Source of the DNA: CAKZQX01 sp034437035
GTDB taxonomy: Bacteria > Chloroflexota > Chloroflexia > Chloroflexales > Chloroflexaceae
Length of the DNA stretch: 64,000 nucleotides
Assembly (NCBI GenBank): GCA_034437035.1
Contig: DAOTUI010000128.1
Coordinates: forward strand, 1 to 64,000
Direction: 5' to 3'
In this document: in pieces, positions 36,367 through 44,704 of the stretch
How the letters are laid out: every line of letters starts with the position of its first letter
Numbering within the stretch: position 1 is the stretch's first letter
Notes under the pieces: model-generated
The model's input: the letters and a program-made list of their open reading frames with translations, nothing else
Database searches by the model: none
What the model was told of the DNA's origin: nothing
Position numbers and translations under genes: made by a program

Positions 36367-36446
36367 GACGTTGCCTCTGCCATTGGGCTACCCCCGCGCG
36401 GCAGGAACGCGTGCGGGGGGAGGGACTCGAACCCTCACTGGACATC
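36367..36446 (-). tRNA. tRNA-like gene Y in circularly permuted order (3' half first)
   Basis: Same arrangement as gene X. Minus strand: GATGT, variable loop CCAGT, T-arm GAGGG-TTCGAGT-CCCTC, acceptor CCCCCGC, A (36446 down to 36412, no encoded CCA). Then a 14-nt linker, then acceptor GCGGGGG, TA, D-arm GCCCAATGGCAGAGGC, A, ACGTC (36397 down to 36367). Acceptor 7/7, T-stem 5/5, anticodon stem 5/5 (one G-T), D-stem 3/4. The anticodon stem continues for 5 more pairs (CGCAC with GTGTG), so the RNA may have a long helix instead of an anticodon loop. About 80 nt with hairpins (GCTGAAAC/GTTTCAGC and CCGAACG/CGTTCGG) separate it from gene X. Confidence 0.65.
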
Positions 36447-36494
36447 CACACGGTTCAGATTTAGATTAAAATTAAGCTTGCACTCCCAATTCCA

Positions 36495-36523
36495 ACTATA
36501 GCGCATATGACAGCGCATTGCAA
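36495..36523 (-). promoter_or_regulatory. sigma-70-type promoter for the permuted tRNA-like pair
   Basis: On the minus strand TTGCAA and TATAGT are separated by exactly 17 bp (-35 and -10). The start would be near 36488, about 40 nt before the 3' half of Y. It begins just beyond the stop codon of the minus-strand gene at 36529. Confidence 0.6.
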
Positions 36524-36528
36524 GCGGG

Positions 36529-37260
36529 TTAATCAAACAGAAACCGGAAGACCTTCTCGCCGACCTGCTGCTCTTGTGCCTCGGTGTTGTTGGCCGCCTC
36601 CCGCGCATACTTAACGGCCTGCTGCAACTTCTCCACACGCTCAAGCAGATCATTGACGCGCTGTGCCGGGAGTGCCCCGGAAAACTTCACGGTGCGCCAG
36701 TAGCCCACCGCCACATCTTCATAGTAGACCTCAACCTGGGCCGGGTGATGCTCGGTCGCCTCAGCTTTGACATGGTTGCGCGGTACCTTTTTCGTCTTGA
36801 CCGTCTGCACCGGCTCAGTCGCCCAGCAGTCCGCCGACGGGTCGAACTTCCAGGTCTCGGCGGCATCGAGCGTTGGCAGCTTGCGCACAAAGGTCCGCAG
36901 ATCGACCAGTTGCTTCTCCAGAAAGAGCAGGTAACTCACCGGCACCTGTTCGAGCAGGGTCTGCCCATCAACCACCACATCGGCATGGGCAACGCTGTTG
37001 GTCCAATCCTTGGTAGCGGTAACATCGAACAGGCGGGTCAGGATCTCCTGCGTGCGGCGGATCACCTCCTCGGCCTTGGCCTGAACGCGGGTGGATTCAG
37101 GCGGGAACTGCTCGCCCTCCTCGTCACGAGGTTGGTAGGTGCGGGCAATTCCGGAGAGCATTGTGGGTTTTTGCAACAGATGATGCGCTTCCGTCAACTC
37201 CTGAAGTGAACGGCTCTTGACGCCCTTTTCAATCGCAATGATCTGGTTTAAACGTGCCAT
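36529..37260 (-). CDS. conserved hypothetical soluble protein
   Basis: A 243-residue acidic/helical protein starting MARLNQIIAIEKGVKSRSLQ. Families with this opening (a short helix followed by a KSR motif) are widespread as uncharacterised proteins in actinobacteria, cyanobacteria and Chloroflexota. No membrane segment or signal peptide. The C-terminal part has a beta-rich region (VEVYYEDVAVGYW) and a long helix (VNDLLERVEKLQQAVKYARE). I choose the ATG at 37260, seven bases after GGA; one at 37263 is equally possible. Its stop lies 5 bp from the promoter of the permuted tRNA-like genes. Confidence 0.8.
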   Translation of the reverse strand: MARLNQIIAIEKGVKSRSLQELTEAHHLLQKPTMLSGIARTYQPRDEEGEQFPPESTRVQAKAEEVIRRTQEILTRLFDVTATKDWTNSVAHADVVVDGQTLLEQVPVSYLLFLEKQLVDLRTFVRKLPTLDAAETWKFDPSADCWATEPVQTVKTKKVPRNHVKAEATEHHPAQVEVYYEDVAVGYWRTVKFSGALPAQRVNDLLERVEKLQQAVKYAREAANNTEAQEQQVGEKVFRFLFD

Positions 37261-37504
37261 CATGGTGTCCTTTCTGATAGTATGTGATAGCGGTATGCCT
37301 GGTATGTCTGCGTATGGATCATCGCACCGGCACATCAGGCTCCATTATACGTCACGCCAATCGCGTGTGGGGGCTGATCTTCCTTTCAAACCAGTTTGCC
37401 GTCAAACCAGCAATTAGCCGGAACGGGCAGAACGGGCACTGGGCGGCATATTCCCGTTCATCACCTTTGCGTTTTCTATGCCCTCTGTGGCTATGACAAC
37501 AAAT

Positions 37505-38088
37505 CAGTATCAAATGCAATGGTACTGTTTTTCTTTTTCACAAAAACTTTGCACTCGGTGCAAAGTTTTTGTGAAAAAAAAAGGAATCTTCCACCCTGCC
37601 GGAGGCGCATCGGGCCGTTTGTCCAGACAGATGCCTGCCGGATCAACGACCATGTAAGTCGTGTTAATGACAGGAGTTACGCGGTGCGCGTGCAAACGGA
37701 CCCTTTGCTCTCGATAACAGCGTATTTCGCCTGCGGCAGCATGGTACGTTTTTGTCTTTTCCGGAACATGTGGCTCTCCGAGCCACATGTTCCGGAAAAA
37801 GCATGTTCCATTCCACCCTGCCGGAGGCGCATCGGGCCAGTTGTCCAGGCAGACGCCTGGTTTGGAACCGACTGCGTAAGTCCTGGTAATGACAGGAGTT
37901 ACGCAGTCGGCGTTCAAATAAGACGTTTAACCCGATGGAAGCCGGATTCGCCTGCGGCAGCGTGGTACTTTTTTTATCTTTTTCACAAAAATGTGGCTCT
38001 CCGAGCCACATTTTTGTGAAAAAGATCTGGTTTCTTCCGCCCTGGCGGAGGCGAGATTTCCTTCCGGGTCCATGATCGCGTAACGCGT
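37505..38088. mobile_element. TTACGC palindromic elements, copies 21-23 in tandem
   Basis: Copy 21 lacks its left arm (about 37505-37662). Copies 22 (37672-37884) and 23 (37894-38088) are complete. Spacers are GTTAATGAC and GGTAATGAC; the right flank is GGCAAATAC. Hairpin half-stems: TTCACAAAAACTTTGCAC, TCCGGAACATGTGGCTC and TTCACAAAAATGTGGCTC, three different perfectly paired sequences within 600 bp. Confidence 0.92.
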
Positions 38089-38627
38089 GGCAAATACCGA
38101 TTGGAACGCCGACAGTCAAGGCAGACTGCCGTACCTATCCAGAGGCATTTCCGACATCAGGTTGGGACGCAAACACCTGGAAATGCACTCCCGTTAAAAG
38201 CCTTCTTTGAAATGACTGGCTTCCGGCTTGATTGACAACACGTTTTGAGACCCGCTCACCCTGACACGACTGCCGGAATGCGCATAGCGCGACCTCCATA
38301 TCTAGATCGCATAGATCATGCCCAAACCCAAATTATACGGAATAATTAGCTCCAGAGGTATTGCGCTTTACAATAGGGATATGGTAAACTATGCGCGTCA
38401 ACCAACGTCACATGCTGCGAGGCCTGCATCAGAGATTCCCCGCTGATTTCGTGGTCACTCGACAGAACTTCACCGCTCGAAGGAATGTACGTTGTGAGCG
38501 CCGGAGCGAGATTGCCAGGCATAGGCCCTGGCGGGCGGCTGTACGGGATGTCAATTTTGTCGTCGGGCGACTGCGCTGGATGCGCTATAAGCCCCTATCA
38601 CTGCCGCGATTCGCGCGGAGGAGAGGT

Positions 38628-38990
38628 ATGATGCTGGTCAAGCTCTTTGTTGGTAACCTGCCCTGGAGTGTCGGCGATGCCGAACTCGAAGAGATCTTTA
38701 GCCCGCATGGCACAGTGCAAAGTGCCCGGGTTATCAGCGACCGTGAAACCGGCCGCTCACGTGGTTTTGGCTTTGTCGAGATTGAAACTGATGATGTTGC
38801 CTCGGTGATTCGCGCAACGAACGACCAGGAAATTGACGGTCGTAATCTGCGCGTGAATGAGGCTGAGGACCGCGATCGTAACGGTGGTCGCGGTGGTCGC
38901 GGTGGTGGTGGTGGCGGTGGTCGCGGTGGCTTTGGTGGCGGCGGTGGTGGTGGCGGTGGCCGCGGTGGCGGACGGCGCGATCGCTACTGA
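38628..38990 (+). CDS. RRM-domain RNA-binding protein with glycine-rich tail
   Basis: A 120-residue protein. Residues about 3-80 are one RNA-recognition motif with RNP2 LFVGNL and RNP1 RGFGFVEI. Residues about 88-115 are a Gly/Arg tail, like the cold-induced Rbp proteins of cyanobacteria. It binds single-stranded RNA, probably as a cold- or stress-related chaperone. The start at 38628 follows GGAGGAGAGG. The upstream 38089-38627 region has no other gene. The coding tail is a (GGTGGC)-type repeat, which may vary in length. A terminator hairpin follows. Confidence 0.93.
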   Translation: MMLVKLFVGNLPWSVGDAELEEIFSPHGTVQSARVISDRETGRSRGFGFVEIETDDVASVIRATNDQEIDGRNLRVNEAEDRDRNGGRGGRGGGGGGGRGGFGGGGGGGGGRGGGRRDRY

Positions 38991-39039
38991 TCGCCTGCAC
39001 GACGCTACCCCCATGAGAAGCTGAACACTCAGCAAACGC

Positions 39040-39067
39040 AACGCGGGGGCCGTATGGCCCCCGCGTT
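39040..39067. terminator. bidirectional terminator between the RRM gene and the desaturase
   Basis: AACGCGGGGGCC and GGCCCCCGCGTT pair perfectly around GTAT. It lies between two convergent genes. Confidence 0.75.
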
Positions 39068-39104
39068 TGATCTATTCCGCTCTCAGTCCTCGATTCTGCA
39101 TGCT

Positions 39105-39962
39105 CTACCTGGTCGCTGAGGGCTCCTTCCGGGAAGGGCGCGCCATACGCGCCTGCAGATTGTTTGTGGAAACGCGATTAACATTCCAGATCAGGCCGAT
39201 TTTCTCCAGCAGGCGAATAATATAGGCCGAGAGATCAAACTGCCACCAGCGCAGGCCATGCATTGCGGAACGCGGGAAGGCATGATGGTTGTTATGCCAG
39301 CCCTCGCCAAATGCCAGCAAGCCAACCAGCCACTGGTTCCGGCTCTGATCTTTTGTCTCAAACATCCGCTGCCCAAACGTATGACAGACTGAGTTAACAC
39401 TCCAGGTAACATGGTGCGTCAGGAACACCCGCACCAATCCCCCCCAGAGCAACCCGGTCCAGCCTGCCAGCAGGAAGGGAACAATCAGCCCCAGCGCGGC
39501 CCAGAGCAGAAAGGTGTGGCTCATAAACATGACCATGCGGTCCTTGAGCAGCCACTTGCCGTAGACCTCCGGTTCAGCCTCAAACCCATTCATAAACCAG
39601 CCGACATGGGCATGAAAGAATCCATGCAGTGGGCTGTGGGGGTCGTCGTCGTCATCGGCATGGGCGTGATGTTTGATATGCGTCGCCGCCCAGACGATCG
39701 CCGGCCCCTCAATAGCCATTGAGCCGAGTGCCAGGAAGATAAACCGGACAGCCGGGTGGGCCTCGAAGCTGCGATGGGTCAGCATACGATGGTAGCCAAT
39801 CGTAATGCCGATGGCCGTCAGGAAATACATTCCGGCCATAATAGCGAGATCCTCCCATGTCACCAGGCGCTGCCAGAGCAGCACAATGGCATACAGGGTA
39901 GCAAGCAGCGGAGCGATGACAACGACGAGCAGGATCATTCGGCTGAAGCGATTCAACAACAT
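39105..39962 (-). CDS. acyl-CoA/acyl-lipid delta-9-type fatty acid desaturase
   Basis: A 285-residue membrane di-iron desaturase. The three histidine boxes are HRMLTH (in GYHRMLTHRSF), HIKHH and HNNHH (in GEGWHNNHHAF), with hydrophobic pairs around them. It introduces a double bond in saturated acyl chains and so adjusts membrane fluidity. I place the start at the ATG at 39962 (MLLNRFSRM), where the hydrophobic N-terminus begins; an in-frame ATG at 40049 would add 29 residues unlike the family. It is convergent with the RRM gene, another cold-adaptation type. Confidence 0.92.
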   Translation of the reverse strand: MLLNRFSRMILLVVVIAPLLATLYAIVLLWQRLVTWEDLAIMAGMYFLTAIGITIGYHRMLTHRSFEAHPAVRFIFLALGSMAIEGPAIVWAATHIKHHAHADDDDDPHSPLHGFFHAHVGWFMNGFEAEPEVYGKWLLKDRMVMFMSHTFLLWAALGLIVPFLLAGWTGLLWGGLVRVFLTHHVTWSVNSVCHTFGQRMFETKDQSRNQWLVGLLAFGEGWHNNHHAFPRSAMHGLRWWQFDLSAYIIRLLEKIGLIWNVNRVSTNNLQARMARPSRKEPSATR

Positions 39963-40377
39963 GCAGGGTCCATATCTTTCTGTTGGAGAGATCCGGCACT
40001 GCTCAACAAATAGGGTGTAAGAACGCAGCATATCCCTACACCCATACACTGCCTGCCATACTCAGATCTCACGCGATACCATACAGGAAGTATAGCACAT
40101 TCCACGCCTGACCCTGCTACATGTGCTCCGGGATGATGAAAGTTGAATGTTGTCGCTCAGACGGAGCAGGTTGCGGTCGGAACGCGCTGCTGTGGGTCTG
40201 CTTCTTGCTCTTACGCACAAAATTTACATTCCTGCACTATAATATACAGTACAGCAAACTGATCCCGTCAGGTCATCCCGTGTCACGCTATGGACGTTTC
40301 GGCACCGCGTATACCTGCGCCGGGTGCGCCTGCCGGTCATACCACCCTACCCGGGTGTTTTACAATGTCTGAGTGAC

Positions 40378-40561
40378 AGGACTTACGCGGTGTGCGTGCA
40401 AACGGACCGTTTGCTCTCGATAACGGCGTATTTCGCCTGCGGCAGCATGGTACGTTTTTGTCTTTTTCCGGAACAAGCATGTCCCATTCCACCCTGCCGG
40501 AGGCGCATCGGGCCAGTTGTCCCGGCAGACGTCTGGGTTTGGAACCGACCGCGTAACTCCT
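40378..40561. mobile_element. TTACGC palindromic element, copy 24 (hairpin deleted)
   Basis: Ends AGGACTTACGC and GCGTAACTCCT, flanks CTGAGTGAC and GTGAGTGAG. Its arms are nearly identical to those of copy 22, but the central palindrome is reduced to TTTTTCCGGAACAAGCATG, one arm of the hairpin having been deleted. The rest of 40050-40587 shows no gene. Confidence 0.9.
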
Positions 40562-40587
40562 GTGAGTGAGAGAGGAAACAGGAAGCT

Positions 40588-42237
40588 ATGGCTCATACAA
40601 CTGATTACGATGTTATTGTGGTTGGCGGCGGGCATAACGGCCTGGTCTGCGCCAACTATCTGGCGCGGGCCGGGCGGCGGGTGCTGGTAATCGAGCGGCG
40701 TCCGATTGTCGGCGGCGCGGTCTGCACCGAGGAGGTCATTCCCGGCTACAAGATCGATGTCGGCTCTTCCGCCCACATTATGATCCATCTCACCCCGATT
40801 ATGCACGATCTGGAACTGGAACGGCATGGGCTGGAGTATATCGACATGGACCCCTATGCCTTCTACCCGCTGCCCGACGGCAGCGGCGCAATCAGCTTCT
40901 ACCGGGATATTGAGAAGACCTGCGCCAGTATTGCCCAGATCAGCCCGCGCGATGCCGAGGCGTACCGCCAGTTTATCGCCTTCTGGAAGCCGCTGAACGA
41001 GGCCATCTTTGATGTCTTCCTCAACCCGCCCTCGTCGGCGCGGCTGTTCGGCAGCGTGGGGGCCAGCCTGCCCCGGTTGCCGCGCGGCATTCCGGCGATG
41101 GAGGTCACGCGGCGACTCTTTACCAGTTATGCCCGGCTGATCACTGAGACCTTCGAGAGTGAGCCGATGCGTGCCGCGATGACCTGGCTGGCGGCACAGA
41201 GCGGGCCACCACCGGACGAGATGGGCGCGGGAGATTTCTTCGGCTGGAACTCGATGATGCATATCAGCGGTGCAAAACATCCGCGCGGTGGCAGCGGGAT
41301 GCTGACCCAGGCACTGGCTCGCGCCCTGACCGGGTATGGCGGTACGCTGCTGCTTGATGCACCCGTGCGCCGCATCCTGGTGCAGAATGGCGCAGCATGC
41401 GGCGTCGAGTTGGAGCGCGGCGACCGCTTCAGCGCTCCGATTGTGATCTCCAATGCGCATGTGTTGACAACCCTACTCCAGATGGTCGGGCCGGAGCATC
41501 TGCCGCATGCGCTGGTTGAGCGGCTCCAGCATGTGCGGGTGGGCAACGGCTTTGGGATGACCGTGCGCTGTGCGGCAAGTGCCTTGCCCGACTATCCGGG
41601 CGCACCCAGCGGCGGCCGGCCGCACGAGAGCCACCACGGGTTGCAACTGCTGGCCCCCAGTATGGACTATGTGCGCCGCGCCTACGAGGATTATCTGCGC
41701 GGCGAACCGGCACACGATCCGGCGGTGCTGGCGATGACCTTTAGCGCGATCGATCCCGATGTTGCACCGCCGGGCAAACATACGGTCTTCCTCTGGTCGC
41801 AATATTTCCCCTACGAACTGGCAAACGGGCGACAGTGGAACGACATCCGCGAGCAGGTCGCCGACAGCATCCTGGAGGTGCTCTATCGGTATGCGCCCAA
41901 CATGCGCGGCGCAATTATCGACCGCTTTATTCAGTCGCCGCTCGATCTGGAGCGTCGGCTGGCGCTACTCAAGGGCAATGTGATGCATGTTGAGATGAGC
42001 TTTGACCAGATGTTCTTCTTCCGCCCGTTGCCGGAGTTGGCCCACTACCGCGCACCGCTGAAGGGGCTCTACCTGACGGGGGCGAGTACCCATCCCGGCG
42101 GTGGGGTGTTTGGGGCCAGCGGCTATAACACGGCTCGCGTGGTGCTTGGCGATACGGGTACGCGCCGCTGGTGGCCGGTCGCAGCGCTGGGTGCCGGCGC
42201 GCTGGCGGCGGGAGTGTGGGCATCGCGCCGGAAGTAG
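40588..42237 (+). CDS. CrtI/phytoene-dehydrogenase-like FAD oxidoreductase
   Basis: A 549-residue flavoprotein. The N-terminal Rossmann motif VVGGGHNGLVCANYLARAG binds FAD. The C-terminal LYLTGASTHPGGGVFGASGYNTARV is the second FAD motif of the CrtI/retinol-saturase/PYROXD2 group. It probably isomerises or desaturates a carotenoid or another polyene lipid; the precise substrate cannot be inferred and no carotenoid genes adjoin. A hydrophobic C-terminal segment (about 530-545) may tether it to the membrane. Ribosome-binding site GAGGAAACAGG. Confidence 0.88.
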   Translation: MAHTTDYDVIVVGGGHNGLVCANYLARAGRRVLVIERRPIVGGAVCTEEVIPGYKIDVGSSAHIMIHLTPIMHDLELERHGLEYIDMDPYAFYPLPDGSGAISFYRDIEKTCASIAQISPRDAEAYRQFIAFWKPLNEAIFDVFLNPPSSARLFGSVGASLPRLPRGIPAMEVTRRLFTSYARLITETFESEPMRAAMTWLAAQSGPPPDEMGAGDFFGWNSMMHISGAKHPRGGSGMLTQALARALTGYGGTLLLDAPVRRILVQNGAACGVELERGDRFSAPIVISNAHVLTTLLQMVGPEHLPHALVERLQHVRVGNGFGMTVRCAASALPDYPGAPSGGRPHESHHGLQLLAPSMDYVRRAYEDYLRGEPAHDPAVLAMTFSAIDPDVAPPGKHTVFLWSQYFPYELANGRQWNDIREQVADSILEVLYRYAPNMRGAIIDRFIQSPLDLERRLALLKGNVMHVEMSFDQMFFFRPLPELAHYRAPLKGLYLTGASTHPGGGVFGASGYNTARVVLGDTGTRRWWPVAALGAGALAAGVWASRRK

Positions 42238-42291
42238 GGGTTAACGGTTAACCGTTAAGACATGGTTCAGAATCGACGTTTCTAACTTGAC

Positions 42292-42556
42292 AGGAGTTAC
42301 GCGGTGGGCGTTCAAATCGGATATGTACGCCCACAACGGCCGTCTTCGCCTGCGACAGCATGGTACTTGTTTTTCTTTTGCACAAAAACATTCACGTTGT
42401 GAATTTTTTGTGCAAAAGATCGGGTTTCTTCCACCCTACCGGAGGCGATATCCTCCGCTAAATGTGGGATCACCTGATCCATGTCGGCACTGGTCGTTTC
42501 GCGGGTTTCGCTCATTTCGTGTTGTTCGTGGTCCAAACTCCCACCGCGTAACTCCT
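42292..42556. mobile_element. TTACGC palindromic element, copy 25 (long subtype)
   Basis: A 265-bp copy flanked by TAACTTGAC and GTAACTTGA. Hairpin half-stem CTTTTGCACAAAAA, with small mismatches. The right arm (about 42440-42545) shares a long stretch, including TTCGCTCATTTCGTGTTGTT, with copy 3 at 4.5-4.75 kb, defining a subfamily. Confidence 0.88.
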
Positions 42557-42644
42557 GTAACTTGACAGTCTGAACGATCTCAGGTTGCCAGAAAAATCTT
42601 CTGGCGCATTAGGAAGGGACAAAGCAATTATCGCGTTATGTTAA

Positions 42645-42935
42645 TTGTCAAGTAGGTTTGAACCATGTCAAAGCACGCAACTGCTTGGTCTGCGAGTTGA
42701 CCTTCAGGAAGAAAGCTATACATCCAAATGTAGCTTCTTTGACTTCGAGCCAATCAAGAAACATGCGCGTTACCTGGGTCGGCACATTAAACGAGGATTG
42801 TTTCAGACCGCAAAAGGATTGATTGTAAATGCGGATGTGAACGGCAGCTACAACATCATCAGGAAAGCATTTCCGCACGCATTTGATCAGGCCGGTTCGT
42901 TGGAAATACACCCGGCCCGGCTCACACTTACGTAA
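42645..42935 (+). pseudogene. TnpB (IS200/IS605 OrfB) C-terminal remnant
   Basis: The frame contains LQEESYTSKCSFFDFEPI, then RHIKRGLFQTAKG and NADVNGSYNIIRKAFPHAF, the conserved C-terminal end of a TnpB lineage: last RuvC aspartate in NADVN, and a degenerate zinc site. Only the last 80-90 residues remain of about 400. The preceding 42557-42644 has a hairpin but no more TnpB. After the stop, 42936-43080 is probably the old right end of the insertion sequence. Dead. Confidence 0.85.
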
Positions 42936-43001
42936 TCCCGGATAACGGGATAGAGGGCGTGTAGTCCGTCCAGTGGATATTTACCTATAAAAACAGGGTT
43001 A

Positions 43002-43061
43002 TTCTACGATGTCCTGACGGTTGACCATTGTTAGATTTTCTACGATGTCCTGACGGTCGAC
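43002..43061. repeat. 24-bp direct repeat pair downstream of the TnpB remnant
   Basis: TTCTACGATGTCCTGACGGT followed by (T/C)GAC occurs at 43002-43025 and 43038-43061, 36 bp apart start to start. Only two copies, so not a CRISPR. It is probably part of the decayed insertion-sequence end. Confidence 0.8.
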
Positions 43062-43102
43062 ACTTAACCGTTAACCCTTAACCGCAATACCTTTCAAATA
43101 AC

Positions 43103-43297
43103 CGGGCTTACGTGGTTCCTTATCTGGAAGAGGATGCCGCCTCCGACAGGGTGGAAGAAACCATCCTTTTTTCACAAAACATTTGCATGAAGTGCAAATG
43201 TTTTGTGAAAAAGATAAAAAAAGTACCATGCTGCCGCAGGCGGAACCGTTCTGTATCGGAGCAAACGCCCGGTTTGCAACGCTACTGCGCAGGTTCT
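43103..43297. mobile_element. TTACGC palindromic element, copy 26, inside a 16-bp inverted repeat
   Basis: Flanked by CAATACCTTTCAAATA (43085-43100) and its exact reverse complement TATTTGAAAGGTATTG (43300-43315), as in copy 17. Hairpin half-stem TTTTTCACAAAACATTTGCA. Confidence 0.88.
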
Positions 43298-43332
43298 GCT
43301 ATTTGAAAGGTATTGCCCTTAACCGTTACCCC

Positions 43333-44205
43333 CTACCCCGGCACCACCATCAACGTAATCGGCAGCGGTACAAAGGCGGGGATGCGTAGATCTTCTTCAG
43401 CACTATCCAGGTAGAGGCCGGTGGAGGAGCCGCCATCAAGATTGAGCGCCGCGTCGATCTCCAGATCGCCGGCGAGCAACCAGTCCGCCAGACCGCGTAG
43501 CGAAAAATCATTGCCGGAACAGGCAATCAGCAGCACGCGCCCCGCCTGATCCAGCGCTACCACACTGCGCCGGGCGCGCTGCCCATCATCCACGCTGGTG
43601 TAGGTCAGCGTACCGTCTGTGATCAACATCGGCCAACTCTGGAGTGCCGCAACCAGCGGCTCATTCGGGTCGTAGGGCTGCGCGGCCAGATAGCGCAGGG
43701 AGACATTACCTGCCGCGTCCACCGCGAACATGCCCCCGCTCCCCTGATAACTGCTGCCGCTGACCACCCCATCGCTGATGATCAACGCGGTGCTCTGGTA
43801 GTTCTCATCGAAGAAGCCCCCGTTGATCGTTGCCAGGGCGTTGGCTTCCGCATGCCAGGTTGCCAGGGGGCGCGGCGCGGCGGGCGCATAGCCCACGCGA
43901 AACCGCATCAGCGCCGGGTCCACCCGCACAATGCTGACCGGGGCCGGCCGCTCGCCATGGGCCAGACGCAGCCGGCGCAGGTCAACGCCGGGACCGGCCG
44001 TGATCCAGTTGCTGTCGGACGGTTGGGCCCCGGTGAACTCCGGCGGCGCGGTGGGGGCAACCGGCGTGATGGGATGAGTCGGCATGAGGGTTGGGACAGG
44101 CGCAAACTGCCCGGCGTCCGGCGTCGGATCCTGCGCACAGCCTGCCAACCCCAGGCACACAATACAGACCCAGGCTACCGGGAGAAGCAGGTTGCGCAAC
44201 TGCAT
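43333..44205 (-). CDS. phosphodiester glycosidase (NAGPA/DUF2233) domain lipoprotein
   Basis: A 290-residue secreted lipoprotein. The signal sequence ends in lipobox LAGC, followed by a Pro/Thr linker and a NAGPA-type catalytic domain (about 95-290) with ATINGGFF, a central GSGGMFAVD strand and LNLDGGSSTGL near the C-terminus, all signatures of the family. Members cleave phosphodiester-linked sugars, for example in cell-wall polymers. The start is placed at 44205, after ACGGAATA; an upstream ATG at 44220 lacks a better site. It is followed by minus-strand neighbours in the same direction but probably has its own promoter. Confidence 0.85.
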   Translation of the reverse strand: MQLRNLLLPVAWVCIVCLGLAGCAQDPTPDAGQFAPVPTLMPTHPITPVAPTAPPEFTGAQPSDSNWITAGPGVDLRRLRLAHGERPAPVSIVRVDPALMRFRVGYAPAAPRPLATWHAEANALATINGGFFDENYQSTALIISDGVVSGSSYQGSGGMFAVDAAGNVSLRYLAAQPYDPNEPLVAALQSWPMLITDGTLTYTSVDDGQRARRSVVALDQAGRVLLIACSGNDFSLRGLADWLLAGDLEIDAALNLDGGSSTGLYLDSAEEDLRIPAFVPLPITLMVVPG

Positions 44206-44226
44206 TATTCCGTACAACATTATGCG

Positions 44227-44697
44227 TTAATCAAGTTGACGATACCCGGAGCGGTAGTAGAGCAGCGGGCGACCGCTACCAGTACGTGCCGCGACCACCT
44301 CCCCCACATAGATGGTATGGTCGCCACCGGGAAAAGCGTTGACCACCCGGCACTCGAGGCTCGCCAGCGTATCCACCAGCAGGGGCAACCCGCGCTCGGA
44401 GAGGGTGAAGCTGCCCGGTACAAACCGCTCGACATTGGGCGCGGCAAAGCGCTGCGACAGGTGCGCCTGCTCCTCGGTCAGCATGTTGACTGCGAACAGG
44501 CCCGAGGTCGCAATCGCCGCGTGAGTGGTAGACCGCAGGTCAATGCAGATCAACACCAGCGTCGGCTCCAGCGAGAGCGAAGTAAACGAACTGACGGTAA
44601 TCCCCGACAGGTAGCCCTCCGCTGCCGTTGTCACCACAGTGACGCCCGATGCGAAGTGGCTCATAACCTGCCGAAAGAGGAATGGATCAATACTCAC
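44227..44697 (-). CDS. flavin reductase-like FMN-binding protein
   Basis: A 156-residue split-barrel flavoprotein. FRQVMSHFASGVTVVTT, SGITVSSFTSLSLEPTLVLI and DHTIYVGEV are the conserved segments of the flavin-reductase family that reduces FMN with NAD(P)H. I choose the GTG at 44697 (after GAAGGT) as the start. It lies 7 bp after the thioesterase stop on the same strand, so the two form an operon. Partner oxygenase unknown. Confidence 0.88.
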   Translation of the reverse strand: MSIDPFLFRQVMSHFASGVTVVTTAAEGYLSGITVSSFTSLSLEPTLVLICIDLRSTTHAAIATSGLFAVNMLTEEQAHLSQRFAAPNVERFVPGSFTLSERGLPLLVDTLASLECRVVNAFPGGDHTIYVGEVVAARTGSGRPLLYYRSGYRQLD

Positions 44698-44704
44698 AAA
44701 CAAG

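Noticed and set aside
36110..36490. Permuted two-piece tmRNA
   Set aside because: Both structures have proper D-stems, which tmRNA lacks. The acceptor stem does not fit GGGGCUG/CAGCCCC and no tag frame ending in ALAA was seen.
43002..43061. CRISPR array
   Set aside because: Only two repeat copies, with no series of spacers and no cas genes.
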